From: Treponema bryantii NK4A124
GTDB taxonomy: Bacteria; Spirochaetota; Spirochaetia; Treponematales; Treponemataceae
Assembly (NCBI RefSeq): GCF_000421345.1
Contig: NZ_ATWV01000005.1
Span: forward strand, 1-64,000
DNA: 64,000 nt
Direction of reading: 5' to 3'
In this document: positions 55,384 to 63,225 of the stretch, in pieces
How positions within the stretch are numbered: the first letter of the stretch is position 1
How the letters are laid out: each line of letters starts with the position of its first letter
Translations under genes and position numbers: made by a program
Notes under the pieces: model-generated
Told to the model about the DNA's origin: nothing
Database searches by the model: none
The model's input: only the letters and a program-made list of their open reading frames with translations

Positions 55384-56754
55384 TTATGCGCTTAAAATAT
55401 TGTCCCAGGTAACCTGCATAATGTTTCGCATATTCTGAAGCTTCTCTTGTGTTTCGTGATCTGAATAGTGCTTTGTCATGTCTTCGCTTCTGTGGCCCAT
55501 TACTGCCTGAACTGTTTTGAGGTCTGCACGCTGACTTAAAATGGTTGCGCAGAAATGTCGGAGGCTGTGGAATACAATGTTTCGTTCTTTGCGTTGTTCC
55601 TTGCTTATGCCGATTTTTTCTAGAGCTTCGTAAAGTCCGTCTACATAGTATGACGGCCAGTAAGGCTGGTCCGGTTTTACCGGTGAGAAGAATACATAAC
55701 TTAAATCGCTGAATAAAGGATTTTGTTTTGCCATTATATAAATCTGTGTCAAAGTTTCATGGTCGATTGGTAAGTCTCTGATGTCTGAATTCTTTGGACA
55801 CTTTAAGCCATCTGTATCGTTCCAGCTGTGGCGTACATGAATTATGTCTGCATCCAGATCCAAATCGCAGACACGTAGTCCGCTTATTTCTCCGGCTCTT
55901 AAGCCACAGAAGGCACCAAGCTTAAATGCCAGCTTATAGACTTCGTTGCTCCATTCAGTTTTGAGTAATTGTTTTACTTCGCTTTCTGTCGGAATTCCTC
56001 GCTCAAGTTCTTCCGGATTAAAGCGTTCAATGCCTGCCATTGGATTTGTTGTGATTTTTTTGTTTTCGAAAAGATAGCGGTAAACTCGACTGCCACAATT
56101 TATAGCCTTATTGACGGTTCCACCTTTCAAGCCTTTTTCTGTATGCAGGTAGAAAAAGAAATCGTCTAAAGCTGCGCGGTCCAATTCTTCCACTGTGATT
56201 TCGTTTCCAAAGTACGGTTGCCAGTAATTGCGTACAAGGCTGAGCATATTGTCTGTATGGCGTTTTGTCATGTTGTGGCCGTGAGCAAGATAACGCTGGA
56301 TGAATTCTGATTTCTCGTAGTCCCAGAAGTTGAGCATATATTCTGAAAGCGGGATGCCTTTTGTTTGAGGTTTTGCAACTACAGTTTTTGTAGGCTTTTT
56401 GATTTCTACAGGAGCCGGAGTTTCTTGTGTTTGTGGGATTGTGATTTGCTGAGGAGTAGAGAGAGTGTACTTCTGGCAAAGCATATTGATTAAAGTCTGA
56501 GCTTCTTCCTGGGAGAGCCTTTCACAAATGTCTTTTAGATTTAGTGGATTATCTGTGCTTGTGGCCGAGAAGTTTCTTGAATTACTTCTGGTTTGAGGAG
56601 CTCCTGACTCAATCCATTTTTGCGCAATGATTGTTGCCTGGATTTTGTCTTTGGTGTGAGTGCTTTTGTCTGTGCCTTTCTTTCCGCTGATAGGGTCAAC
56701 GAAAACCGCATTGTAATAGCCGGAACTGTTCTTGTAGAGATAGAACTGACGCAT
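55384..56754 (-). CDS. int: Tyrosine-family integrase of the prophage
   Basis: 456 aa. N-terminal arm-binding region (about 1-60, MRQFYLYKNSSGYYNAVF with a beta-sheet AP2-like pattern), a long linker, a SAM-like core-binding domain (about 150-250) and the catalytic domain with R near 286 (FCGLRAGEISGL), H-x-x-R near 393-396 (FHSLRHFCATIL), GHRSEDMTKHYSDHE with the second His and nucleophile Tyr near 429. It recombines attP with the tRNA-Arg attB. Reads leftward, start 230 bp from the right tRNA, with arm-type repeats in between. The longer-than-average length is due to the Pro/Thr-rich linker. Confidence 0.95.
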   Translation of the reverse strand: MRQFYLYKNSSGYYNAVFVDPISGKKGTDKSTHTKDKIQATIIAQKWIESGAPQTRSNSRNFSATSTDNPLNLKDICERLSQEEAQTLINMLCQKYTLSTPQQITIPQTQETPAPVEIKKPTKTVVAKPQTKGIPLSEYMLNFWDYEKSEFIQRYLAHGHNMTKRHTDNMLSLVRNYWQPYFGNEITVEELDRAALDDFFFYLHTEKGLKGGTVNKAINCGSRVYRYLFENKKITTNPMAGIERFNPEELERGIPTESEVKQLLKTEWSNEVYKLAFKLGAFCGLRAGEISGLRVCDLDLDADIIHVRHSWNDTDGLKCPKNSDIRDLPIDHETLTQIYIMAKQNPLFSDLSYVFFSPVKPDQPYWPSYYVDGLYEALEKIGISKEQRKERNIVFHSLRHFCATILSQRADLKTVQAVMGHRSEDMTKHYSDHETQEKLQNMRNIMQVTWDNILSA

Positions 56755-56803
56755 AAAACCTCCTCAGAATAACTGAAGTTTGACCACAAGAGGCTTTGTG
56801 TCT

Positions 56804-56850
56804 TTCTGAAATGATTTCTGAAACTTTTACTGAAATCATTACTGAAATCC
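56804..56850 (+). repeat. Integrase arm-type repeats, right end
   Basis: TTCTGAAATGAT, TTCTGAAACTTT, TACTGAAATCAT and TACTGAAATCCA in tandem at roughly 12-bp intervals, the same units as 19600-19638, in the same orientation. They lie in the integrase upstream region, so the integrase may also control its own promoter. Confidence 0.75.
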
Positions 56851-56951
56851 ACACCTTTTGTGGAGATTCTATCGCCCGTTCCAGAAAGGTAGGGAAGATA
56901 AAATTGTTATACAAAATCGCCTAAATACTAGTAATAACAGGATTTAGGCAC

Positions 56952-56977
56952 AAAAAAAGCTCATCCTACGATGAGCT
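56952..56977 (-). terminator. Terminator of right tRNA-Arg (prophage side)
   Basis: AGCTCATC and GATGAGCT pair around CTAC; on the minus strand a run of seven T follows. Its sequence differs from the left tRNA terminator, as expected if the element supplies a new tRNA 3' flank with its own terminator. Confidence 0.8.
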
Positions 56978-56985
56978 ATTAAAGT

Positions 56986-57060
56986 TGAGACTGACACGAT
57001 TCGAACGTGCGACCCCCACCTCCGCAGGGTGGTGCTCTAATCCAGCTGAGCTACAATCTC
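56986..57060 (-). tRNA. tRNA-Arg(GCG), right copy (attR)
   Basis: 75-nt gene identical to 19401-19475 except position 27 (C here, giving a Watson-Crick 27-43 pair). Anticodon GCG by the loop CTGCGGA, with G37 next to G36 as usual for CGN-reading tRNAs. Its 5' side adjoins the host tRNA-Ser genes, so the 5' half and promoter are ancestral; the 3' half came from the element. Confidence 0.93.
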
Positions 57061-57090
57061 ATTCAAATGTGTGCAGTAGAACTGCTTTCT

Positions 57091-57175
57091 CGGAAGCGAC
57101 AGGAGTTGAACCTGCCCACCCCTTACGGAAGTGACGGATTAGCAATCCGTTGTATTACCGCTCTACCACGCTTCC
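57091..57175 (-). tRNA. tRNA-Ser(GCU)
   Basis: 85-nt class II tRNA: acceptor GGAAGCG/CGCTTCC, discriminator G, anticodon loop TTGCTAA giving GCT, long variable arm (CACTTCCGTAAGGGGTG), T loop TTCAACT. CCA not encoded. Upstream neighbour of tRNA-Arg in a three-tRNA cluster read leftward. Confidence 0.95.
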
Positions 57176-57182
57176 ATTTTAG

Positions 57183-57268
57183 CGGAGCGAGAGGGATTCG
57201 AACCCCCGGACCCGTGAAGATCAACGGTTTTCAAGACCGCCCCAGTACGACCGCTTTGGTATCGCTCC
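57183..57268 (-). tRNA. tRNA-Ser(UGA)
   Basis: 86-nt class II tRNA: acceptor GGAGCGA/TCGCTCC, discriminator G, anticodon loop CTTGAAA giving TGA, long variable arm, T loop TTCGAAT. Seven bases from tRNA-Ser(GCU), so co-transcribed. Confidence 0.95.
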
Positions 57269-57405
57269 ATTAAGTGTTATTAATTTATAGGTTTTATGGG
57301 GTTATGTCAAGCGGTAAATGAGAAATTTATTAAAAAAGTCAAAAAAACATTTTTCTTGACTTTATAACCTTATGAACATAAATTTGTTAATATATAGTAG
57401 AAACT

Positions 57406-57426
57406 CCGGGACAAGCCCGGAATGAC
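57406..57426. repeat. Dispersed palindrome (GTCATTCCGGG type)
   Basis: CCGGG-ACAAG-CCCGG followed by AATGAC. Related by its flank and ACAAG loop to the units at 18818 and 59216. It lies in the 5' leader of the next gene, about 20 bp before its RBS. Confidence 0.6.
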
Positions 57427-57447
57427 AGTGGAATTGGAGGAGCATTT

Positions 57448-58083
57448 ATGAAACGGTGGTATCTTTTTTCGGGTATTCTGGCAGCTTTACTTGGTATTCT
57501 TATTATAATTTTCCCTGCTTTCTGGATTAAGCTTGTAGTTATTATAATTGGACTTGCGGCTATAGCTTATGGAATTTACAGCCTTAAGTTTACAAAGGTA
57601 ATTTCTGAGGATATATACTATCGCAGGACAATACTCATAAAAAGCATTGTAAGTATTATTGCGGGCCTGATGGCAGTGCTTTTCCCTCTGGCAATAGGAG
57701 GGGCAGCATGGACAGCAATGATCTGGATGCTGATAATCTATCTGCTGGCATCTGGTGCAATAGGCTTTTATGCTGCTGCTCTTTTAAAGGATGCCGGAGT
57801 TGAAAGAAAGCGGTATATAATAGAAAATCTTTTGCTGCTTGCAATTGCTGTTGTATTAATCCTGATTTCGCCAAGAGCACTGGGTAATGCAATTATCCGC
57901 CTGATTGGAATTGTTGTACTTATTGCAGGCCTTGGACTGATTCTTTTTGATGTATTTTCAAACAAAGGTGAAGTTGAAGTAATCATAAAAGATGAAAGCC
58001 CCGCAGCTGCTACTGAAGAAAATGTAGTAAATCATGATGGCGACGCCGCGGTAGATACCGGCGCAAATGATACAGACTTGTAA
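57448..58083 (+). CDS. HdeD-like (DUF308) membrane protein
   Basis: 211 aa with six membrane helices in about 1-170, formed by repeats of the DUF308 unit (SGILAALLGILIIIFPAFWIKLVVIIIGLAAIAYGIYSL; IVSIIAGLMAVLFPLAIGG; LLLLAIAVVLILISP), ending in an acidic cytoplasmic tail. HdeD of E. coli is an acid-resistance membrane protein; the role here is unknown. TTGGAGGAG stands about eight bases before ATG. Monocistronic. Confidence 0.88.
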   Translation: MKRWYLFSGILAALLGILIIIFPAFWIKLVVIIIGLAAIAYGIYSLKFTKVISEDIYYRRTILIKSIVSIIAGLMAVLFPLAIGGAAWTAMIWMLIIYLLASGAIGFYAAALLKDAGVERKRYIIENLLLLAIAVVLILISPRALGNAIIRLIGIVVLIAGLGLILFDVFSNKGEVEVIIKDESPAAATEENVVNHDGDAAVDTGANDTDL

Positions 58084-58122
58084 ACTTATATAGAATCTTC
58101 TTTAATTAAATTCCGCTGAGAT

Positions 58123-58298
58123 GATTAAAAATGATTTGCGTGAGCAGAGGCAGGGGCGAAACGCACTCTTGAAGTTTTTGGCGCTTAGCCATAAAAATAA
58201 AAAATCACTTTTGCTTGCAAAAGTGATTTTTTATTACCCAAAAAACTGAAAGCCGCGCGATTTCGCTCATGCCGCCGCGGAAGCAAATCATTTTTAAT
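58123..58298. repeat. 176-bp imperfect inverted repeat with central perfect palindrome
   Basis: Outer arms GATTAAAAATGATTTGC (58123) and GCAAATCATTTTTAAT (58283) pair perfectly. In the centre AATAAAAAATCACTTTTGC (58196-58214) and its exact 19-bp complement (58217-58235) flank TT. The interior arms are GC-rich and only partly complementary. No gene inside. The centre, with T-runs on both strands, can act as a bidirectional terminator; the whole resembles a miniature inverted-repeat element. Confidence 0.75.
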
Positions 58299-58372
58299 GA
58301 GAACTCTTGTAATTGATTACAACGAAAATTTAAGATAAAATACAAAAATAATTTTGATTAAAGAGGATTAAT

Positions 58373-59209
58373 ATGGCACATTGTATCGTTCCTGAAGCAG
58401 AAGAAATTTTGGATAAAGAATACCCGGTTTTGGACAAAGGTTTTGTACGACTTGTAGATTATTATGGCGGAGACCAGAGAATTGTTCAGTCGGCACGTGT
58501 TTCTTACGGTGAAGGAACCAAATCAGTGAGCCAGGATGGAGCGCTCATCGATTATCTTTTGCGCCATCAGCATACATCTCCTTTTGAGCAGGTTGTAATG
58601 ACCTTCCACGTAAAGATGCCTATCTTTGTTGCCCGCCAGTGGGTACGCCACCGCACAGGTCGTATGAACGAGGTTTCTGGACGCTACTCAATTATGAAGG
58701 ATGAGTTCTATGTTCCGGAGGCAGACAAGGTTGCTCCACAGAGTACAGATAACAAGCAGGGCCGCGCTACTGAAGCTTTTGATAAGGCAACTGCAGATAA
58801 GATAATCGGACAGCTCGAAGCAGGTCAGAAGGATGCTTACGAAAATTACAGCGAACTTATTGATTCTGGTCTTGCCCGCGAAATTGCCCGCATCAATCTT
58901 CCTCTTTCTCTTTATACAGAATTCTACTGGGAAATGGATTTGCACAATCTCTTCCACTTCCTGAAATTACGCCTCGACAGTCACGCTCAGTATGAAATCC
59001 GAGTGTATGCAGAGGTTATTCTTGAGATGTGCCGCAAGGTTGCTCCTATGGCAACTGAAAGCTTTATTAATCATATGAATCATGGTGTAAACTTCAGCGG
59101 CGAAGAAATGGAAGCTTTGCGTGCCGTTATGGAAGGAAAGCCAAATCCTCTCGAAGGCAAGAAACTCGACCGCTTCAACGAAAAAATCAGAACTGGGGTT
59201 CAGCTTTAG
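58373..59209 (+). CDS. thyX: FAD-dependent thymidylate synthase ThyX
   Basis: 278 aa. Makes dTMP from dUMP using methylene-tetrahydrofolate and NADPH via FAD; a homotetramer. The signature RHR-x7-S is visible as RQWVRHRTGRMNEVSGRYS (about residues 84-102), with HQHTSPFEQVVMTFHVK before it and LDSHAQYEIRVYAEVI after, carrying the substrate-binding Arg. About 40 residues longer than many ThyX, as in other spirochaetes. AGAGGAT precedes ATG by about six bases. Monocistronic, with a -10 like TAAAAT at about 58336. Confidence 0.96.
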   Translation: MAHCIVPEAEEILDKEYPVLDKGFVRLVDYYGGDQRIVQSARVSYGEGTKSVSQDGALIDYLLRHQHTSPFEQVVMTFHVKMPIFVARQWVRHRTGRMNEVSGRYSIMKDEFYVPEADKVAPQSTDNKQGRATEAFDKATADKIIGQLEAGQKDAYENYSELIDSGLAREIARINLPLSLYTEFYWEMDLHNLFHFLKLRLDSHAQYEIRVYAEVILEMCRKVAPMATESFINHMNHGVNFSGEEMEALRAVMEGKPNPLEGKKLDRFNEKIRTGVQL

Positions 59210-59215
59210 AAATCC

Positions 59216-59242
59216 GTCATCCTGAAACAAGTTCAGCATGAC
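59216..59242. repeat. Dispersed palindrome (CTGAAACAAGTTCAG type)
   Basis: GTCAT-CCTGAA-ACAAG-TTCAG-CATGAC forms one hairpin and matches the right arm of the 18818-18888 repeat nearly base for base. It fills the gap between thyX and the lipoprotein gene, ending just before the start region. Confidence 0.8.
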
Positions 59243-59256
59243 GTAATATGTATACT

Positions 59257-60555
59257 ATGAAGAAACTTTTTGTACCTTTATTTTTCTTATTATCTCTGAT
59301 ATTCACATCCTGCGCCGATAAAATTATGGGTTATTCTGTTGTGCTCTGGACTATTCCTGAACAGCAGATTAAGAGCGGCGATATTGTTCCGGTTTACATC
59401 AAATCAAATATTTCTCATGTATATGTAATTGGAACAGCGCAAGGGGAAAAAATCGAAGTTGCTCTCTGGCAGCTTACTGACCCTGTAAAAAAGGGAAAGG
59501 TAAAATCGATTGCTGCAAGATATGAAGAAAATGCTGCAACCTATGCATCAGTAAAACTCGATGGACTTCCTTGTCGTGCAGAACCGGTGAATACTGCAAA
59601 ACAGGTTTACCGCTTGCGAAAGGGTGAAGTTATTAAAATCCTTTACAAGGGAAAAGGTCAGGCTCCTATGGCAGGTAAAAATGCTCTGGAGGGAGACTGG
59701 TACAGAATCCTTACAGACAACGGAACTCTGGGCTGGTGCTTTTCTTACAACCTTAATCTTTATGAAACCGATGCCAGCGGCCAGAGAGTTGGTGGCGCGG
59801 AAATTGTAGAGGAAGTAGAAGAGGATAAGCACTGGCAGACTATTGCGGCAAGTGTATGGTATCCGGATTATTTCCGCACTATGATTGATGGCGGCAATAT
59901 TGACCTTGCACTTATTCATCCGCTTTATAAATTTACAATTGATGAAGAAGGCAAAAAGGTTTCTCTTAATACTGCTGTTATTCATGAGAACTGGGATTAT
60001 GACGGCTTTACAAAAACTGATGATAATGAATATTCGTTAAACGGTATTTCATTAAAAATAATCTACCGCCGGGCAAACTATATTGTTCTTCGTTATACAG
60101 ATTCCAGCGGTAAGCCTCAGGATCTGAACTTTGTAACTTTGTCTGAAAACGTTGCTGATATTGTGAATGCAGAAAAGACCCGCCGTACTCAGGCTTACAT
60201 GCAGATATACACACATGGACCGATTTTCTCAAGTTCAAGCTATGGAAAGGTTGAGTTTAAGGAAGACGGTTCTTTCCGCTGGACAGGCTTTAAACTGCTG
60301 GTTCCTTCTGTAATAGATGCCGGTACAAAGTCTACCGGTTCTGCTCAGGTTAAGTATTCACTTTCTAAGGATCTGGCAACATCTTACGATGGAGTTCTTA
60401 CAATGAAGTTTGATGGAATGAGCCGTGAGGTAAACTTCCTTTATAAGCTGGATGGCGGTGCTTTGCGTATGGAAGATACAAGTGGTGCAGAGTTCAGCGG
60501 AAGTCAGCTTAGAAGCCGCGGTGTAAGCCCGGTAATTATTTACTTAAAGAAATAG
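59257..60555 (+). CDS. SH3-domain lipoprotein
   Basis: 432 aa from ATG 59257; an ATG at 59248 is in frame but the signal peptide reads best from MKKLFVPLFFLLSLIFTSC. Lipobox IFTSC gives a lipid-anchored Cys near residue 19. A bacterial SH3 domain at about 100-175 (KLDGLPCRAEPVNTAKQVYRLRKGEVIKIL...DWYRILTDNGTLGWCFSYNL) should bind peptidoglycan. The C-terminal 260 residues are beta-rich and not recognised. Probably an inner or outer membrane lipoprotein. No clear RBS; the dispersed palindrome lies directly upstream. Confidence 0.8.
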   Translation: MKKLFVPLFFLLSLIFTSCADKIMGYSVVLWTIPEQQIKSGDIVPVYIKSNISHVYVIGTAQGEKIEVALWQLTDPVKKGKVKSIAARYEENAATYASVKLDGLPCRAEPVNTAKQVYRLRKGEVIKILYKGKGQAPMAGKNALEGDWYRILTDNGTLGWCFSYNLNLYETDASGQRVGGAEIVEEVEEDKHWQTIAASVWYPDYFRTMIDGGNIDLALIHPLYKFTIDEEGKKVSLNTAVIHENWDYDGFTKTDDNEYSLNGISLKIIYRRANYIVLRYTDSSGKPQDLNFVTLSENVADIVNAEKTRRTQAYMQIYTHGPIFSSSSYGKVEFKEDGSFRWTGFKLLVPSVIDAGTKSTGSAQVKYSLSKDLATSYDGVLTMKFDGMSREVNFLYKLDGGALRMEDTSGAEFSGSQLRSRGVSPVIIYLKK

Positions 60556-60574
60556 AAATCCCGGGAAGGGCACG

Positions 60575-62479
60575 ATGGCATTTGTACAATTCTCACAGGT
60601 GTCGCTGGCATTCGGCGACCGCGATATTCTCAAAAACGTTACAATCAATTTACAGACTGGTTCTAAGGTTGCCCTTACTGGTGCAAACGGAGCCGGTAAA
60701 TCTACTCTCATAAAGGTTCTTGCTGGTCTTACTCCACCTGACAGCGGTAGCCGAGCCGTTCAGAAGGATAGCCGCATTGCTTATCTGCCACAGAGTGGTC
60801 TTACTCACCACGGCTGCACACTTCTCGAAGAAGCTGATAAGGCTTTTGAGTTTGGATATGAAATGCAGCGTCAGATAGACGAAATCGGTTCTCAGCTTGA
60901 AAAGGGCGAGGGTAATACAGACGTTCTAGTTGAAAGGCAGGCAGAATTAATTCAAAAGCTGGATGATTCCGGCTGGCATCGCCGCGACGCTATGGCAGAA
61001 TCGGTTCTGCTTGGTCTTGGTTTTTCGCGCTCTGATTTTGACCGCGACACTGCAGAGTTTTCCGGCGGCTGGCAGATGCGTATTGCACTTGCTAAGGCTC
61101 TTATGCAGGGACCTGATATTCTTTTGTTAGACGAGCCTACCAACTATCTTGATATTGAAGCAAGAAGCTGGCTTGAACAGTTCCTGCAGAATTTTAAAGG
61201 CGGCTTTTTACTTGTAAGTCACGACCGTTATTTTCTTGATGTTACAATCAACGAGGTCTACGAACTTTTCAACGGCGATCTTAAGCGTTATCCTGGCAAC
61301 TTCAGTCACTATGAAAAAGTACGCGAGGTTGAGCTTAAAACTCTGATTGCCGCTTACGAACAGCAGCAGGAAGAAATCAATAAGCTGGAAGATTTTATCC
61401 GCCGTTTTGGTTATAAGGCTACAAAGGCAGCTCAGGCTCAGGAATATCAGAAAAAACTTGAGAAGATGGAGCGGATTGAGATTCCTGAATCGCTTAAGAA
61501 AATACATTTTTCTTTTCCGCCGGCACCTCACTCAGGTCGCCTTGTTTTGAGACTTCACGATATAATAAAGTCTTACGACGGTGCGCACAATGTTCTCGAC
61601 AAACTCGAGCTTACTCTTGAAAACGGCGAGCGTCTTGTTGTTGCAGGACGTAACGGTGCGGGTAAGTCTACCTTGCTCAGAATTATTGCCGGTCAGGATA
61701 AAGACTTTACAGGTGAGCTTGTGCCGGGCGCGGGTGTACAGATAGGCTACTTCTCTCAGGATAACGCGGAGACAATTAAAGGCAAGGAAACAATTTTAGA
61801 TTACCTCGAAGCCCGCGCGCCTCTGGAGCTTATTCCAAAGCTGCGTGATATGCTGGGCGCTTTCCTCTTCCGCGGCGACGATGTATATAAGTCTTTGGAC
61901 GTTTTGTCGGGCGGTGAAAAATCCCGCATTGCTCTTTTGCAGCTTTTGCTCAGCCCTGTAAATCTCCTCGTTCTCGACGAACCTACCAACCACCTCGACA
62001 TTCATTCAAAGGATGTTCTTTTGCAGGCCCTCCGCGATTTTGGCGGTACCGTAATTTTTGTAAGCCATGACCGCGGATTTATCGAGCAGCTTGCTACCAG
62101 AGTCCTTGAGCTCAAGCCTGGACAGTTTAAGAACTTCCCGGGAAACTACGAGTTTTATATGGAGCAGCTGGCAAAGCTTGAGGGCCAGGAAAATAATCAG
62201 CCAGTAGTTGAAATTCGCGAAGAAAAGCCTACAAGCTGGGAAGAACAGAAAAAAATCGAAGCGGCTCGCCGTAAGGCAGAAAAAGAAGTTGCTAAGCTTG
62301 AAGAAAAAATTACTGAGCTGGAAGATAAAAAATCTGAGCTTGAAAATAAACTTGCCGACCCGGCCGTATATTCTAACGGCGAAAAAGCAAAGGCTGTTCA
62401 GCGAGAAATAGAGGCTGTGGCTGCCGAAATAGAAGAAACTACGGCCGCCTGGGAAGCCGCCGCTGAAAAGTTGGGATAA
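60575..62479 (+). CDS. ABC-F family ATPase
   Basis: 634 aa with two ABC domains and no membrane part. Domain 1: Walker A GANGAGKST (about 37-45), signature FSGGWQMRIALAKAL, Walker B DILLLDEPTNYLD (about 185). A long charged linker (P-site tRNA interaction motif, about 235-310) follows. Domain 2: Walker A GRNGAGKST, signature LSGGEKSRIALLQLL, Walker B LLVLDEPTNHLD. The end (540-634) is a Lys/Glu coiled coil as in Uup/YdiF types. ABC-F proteins rescue or regulate stalled ribosomes at the E site. GGGAAGG precedes ATG weakly. Antibiotic resistance is not implied. Confidence 0.94.
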   Translation: MAFVQFSQVSLAFGDRDILKNVTINLQTGSKVALTGANGAGKSTLIKVLAGLTPPDSGSRAVQKDSRIAYLPQSGLTHHGCTLLEEADKAFEFGYEMQRQIDEIGSQLEKGEGNTDVLVERQAELIQKLDDSGWHRRDAMAESVLLGLGFSRSDFDRDTAEFSGGWQMRIALAKALMQGPDILLLDEPTNYLDIEARSWLEQFLQNFKGGFLLVSHDRYFLDVTINEVYELFNGDLKRYPGNFSHYEKVREVELKTLIAAYEQQQEEINKLEDFIRRFGYKATKAAQAQEYQKKLEKMERIEIPESLKKIHFSFPPAPHSGRLVLRLHDIIKSYDGAHNVLDKLELTLENGERLVVAGRNGAGKSTLLRIIAGQDKDFTGELVPGAGVQIGYFSQDNAETIKGKETILDYLEARAPLELIPKLRDMLGAFLFRGDDVYKSLDVLSGGEKSRIALLQLLLSPVNLLVLDEPTNHLDIHSKDVLLQALRDFGGTVIFVSHDRGFIEQLATRVLELKPGQFKNFPGNYEFYMEQLAKLEGQENNQPVVEIREEKPTSWEEQKKIEAARRKAEKEVAKLEEKITELEDKKSELENKLADPAVYSNGEKAKAVQREIEAVAAEIEETTAAWEAAAEKLG

Positions 62480-62537
62480 GAAACGAGCGTAGCGAAGCAA
62501 TCTATATTTATGTTATACTACTTCCAGGAGGCTTCTT

Positions 62538-63170
62538 ATGGATAACAAGGCACTTTATAGTTTGCAGTATGGTGTTTTCCTTTTGGGAACTAAATGTGGT
62601 GACAAAATCAATGCTTGTATAACCAATACATGTTTTCAGGCTGCTAACGGGCCGACCCGAATTGCAATTTCAGTAATTAAGCAGAATCTCACCTGCGAGA
62701 TGATAGAAGAAAGCGGTATTTTTACTCTCTCTGTATTAGCAAAGACCTGCAGCCTTGAAACTATAAAACGCTTTGGTTACCAGAGTGGCCGTACAGCAGA
62801 TAAATTCGAAGGCTTTGAATATTCTACTGCCGCTAACGGTTGTCCCTATATCAAGAATGAAGCCTGTGCTGTAATTGAGGCAAAGGTCTGCAATAAAATG
62901 GATCTTGGAACCCATATGCTTTTTATTGCCGAGGTTACAGATGCCCAGCTTTTGAGCGACAAAGAAGCTCTTACTTATGCATACTATCAGAGTGATATAA
63001 AAACAAAGGCCGCAGTTACTACAGCAGGAGTTGGGCCTGAAAAAAAGATAAAGGGCTGGCGCTGTAAAATCTGCGGTTATGAATATGTGGGCGCAGAATT
63101 ACCGGATGGATTTGAATGCCCTATCTGCGGACATCCTGCTGATGATTTTGAACCGATTTATGAAGAATAG
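62538..63170 (+). CDS. Flavin reductase-rubredoxin fusion
   Basis: 210 aa. Residues about 1-155 are a FMN-binding split-barrel flavin reductase (LQYGVFLLGTKCGDKINACITNTCFQAANGPTRIAISV..., HMLFIAEVTDAQLLSD). Residues about 170-208 are a rubredoxin with the two iron-binding knuckles WRCKICGYEY and FECPICGHPADDF. This two-domain layout (high-molecular-weight rubredoxin) transfers electrons from NAD(P)H to oxygen- or NO-reducing flavoproteins in anaerobes. AGGAGG stands ten bases before ATG. Its TAG stop lies inside a dispersed repeat. Confidence 0.94.
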   Translation: MDNKALYSLQYGVFLLGTKCGDKINACITNTCFQAANGPTRIAISVIKQNLTCEMIEESGIFTLSVLAKTCSLETIKRFGYQSGRTADKFEGFEYSTAANGCPYIKNEACAVIEAKVCNKMDLGTHMLFIAEVTDAQLLSDKEALTYAYYQSDIKTKAAVTTAGVGPEKKIKGWRCKICGYEYVGAELPDGFECPICGHPADDFEPIYEE

Positions 63171-63209
63171 ATTGCTACGCATCCTGTGCTCGCAATGACG
63201 AAGCAATCT
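63169..63209. repeat. Dispersed AGATTGCT/AGCAATCT repeat
   Basis: AGATTGCTACG at 63169 and CGAAGCAATCT at 63199 form the ends of a short inverted repeat around CGCAATGACG. A half-unit CGAAGCAATCT also occurs at about 62493. It overlaps the stop codon of the rubredoxin fusion. Confidence 0.65.
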
Positions 63210-63225
63210 GAATAGGAATATTATT

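Larger units (their letters stand above)
19401..57060. mobile_element. Prophage-like integrated element, about 37.7 kb
   Basis: Bounded by two tRNA-Arg genes in direct orientation that are identical but for one base. An integrase gene reads away from the right tRNA, arm-type repeats occur near both ends, and head, tail-tip and lysis genes lie inside. Order: excisionase-like HTH, terS, terL, portal, LuxR-like gene, protease, capsid, connectors, cargo 1, tail tip, lysis, fibre-like genes, SF3 helicase, cargo 2, structured non-coding block, integrase. No tape measure, no major tail protein and no CI-type repressor are recognisable, so function as an autonomous phage is doubtful. Confidence 0.93.
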
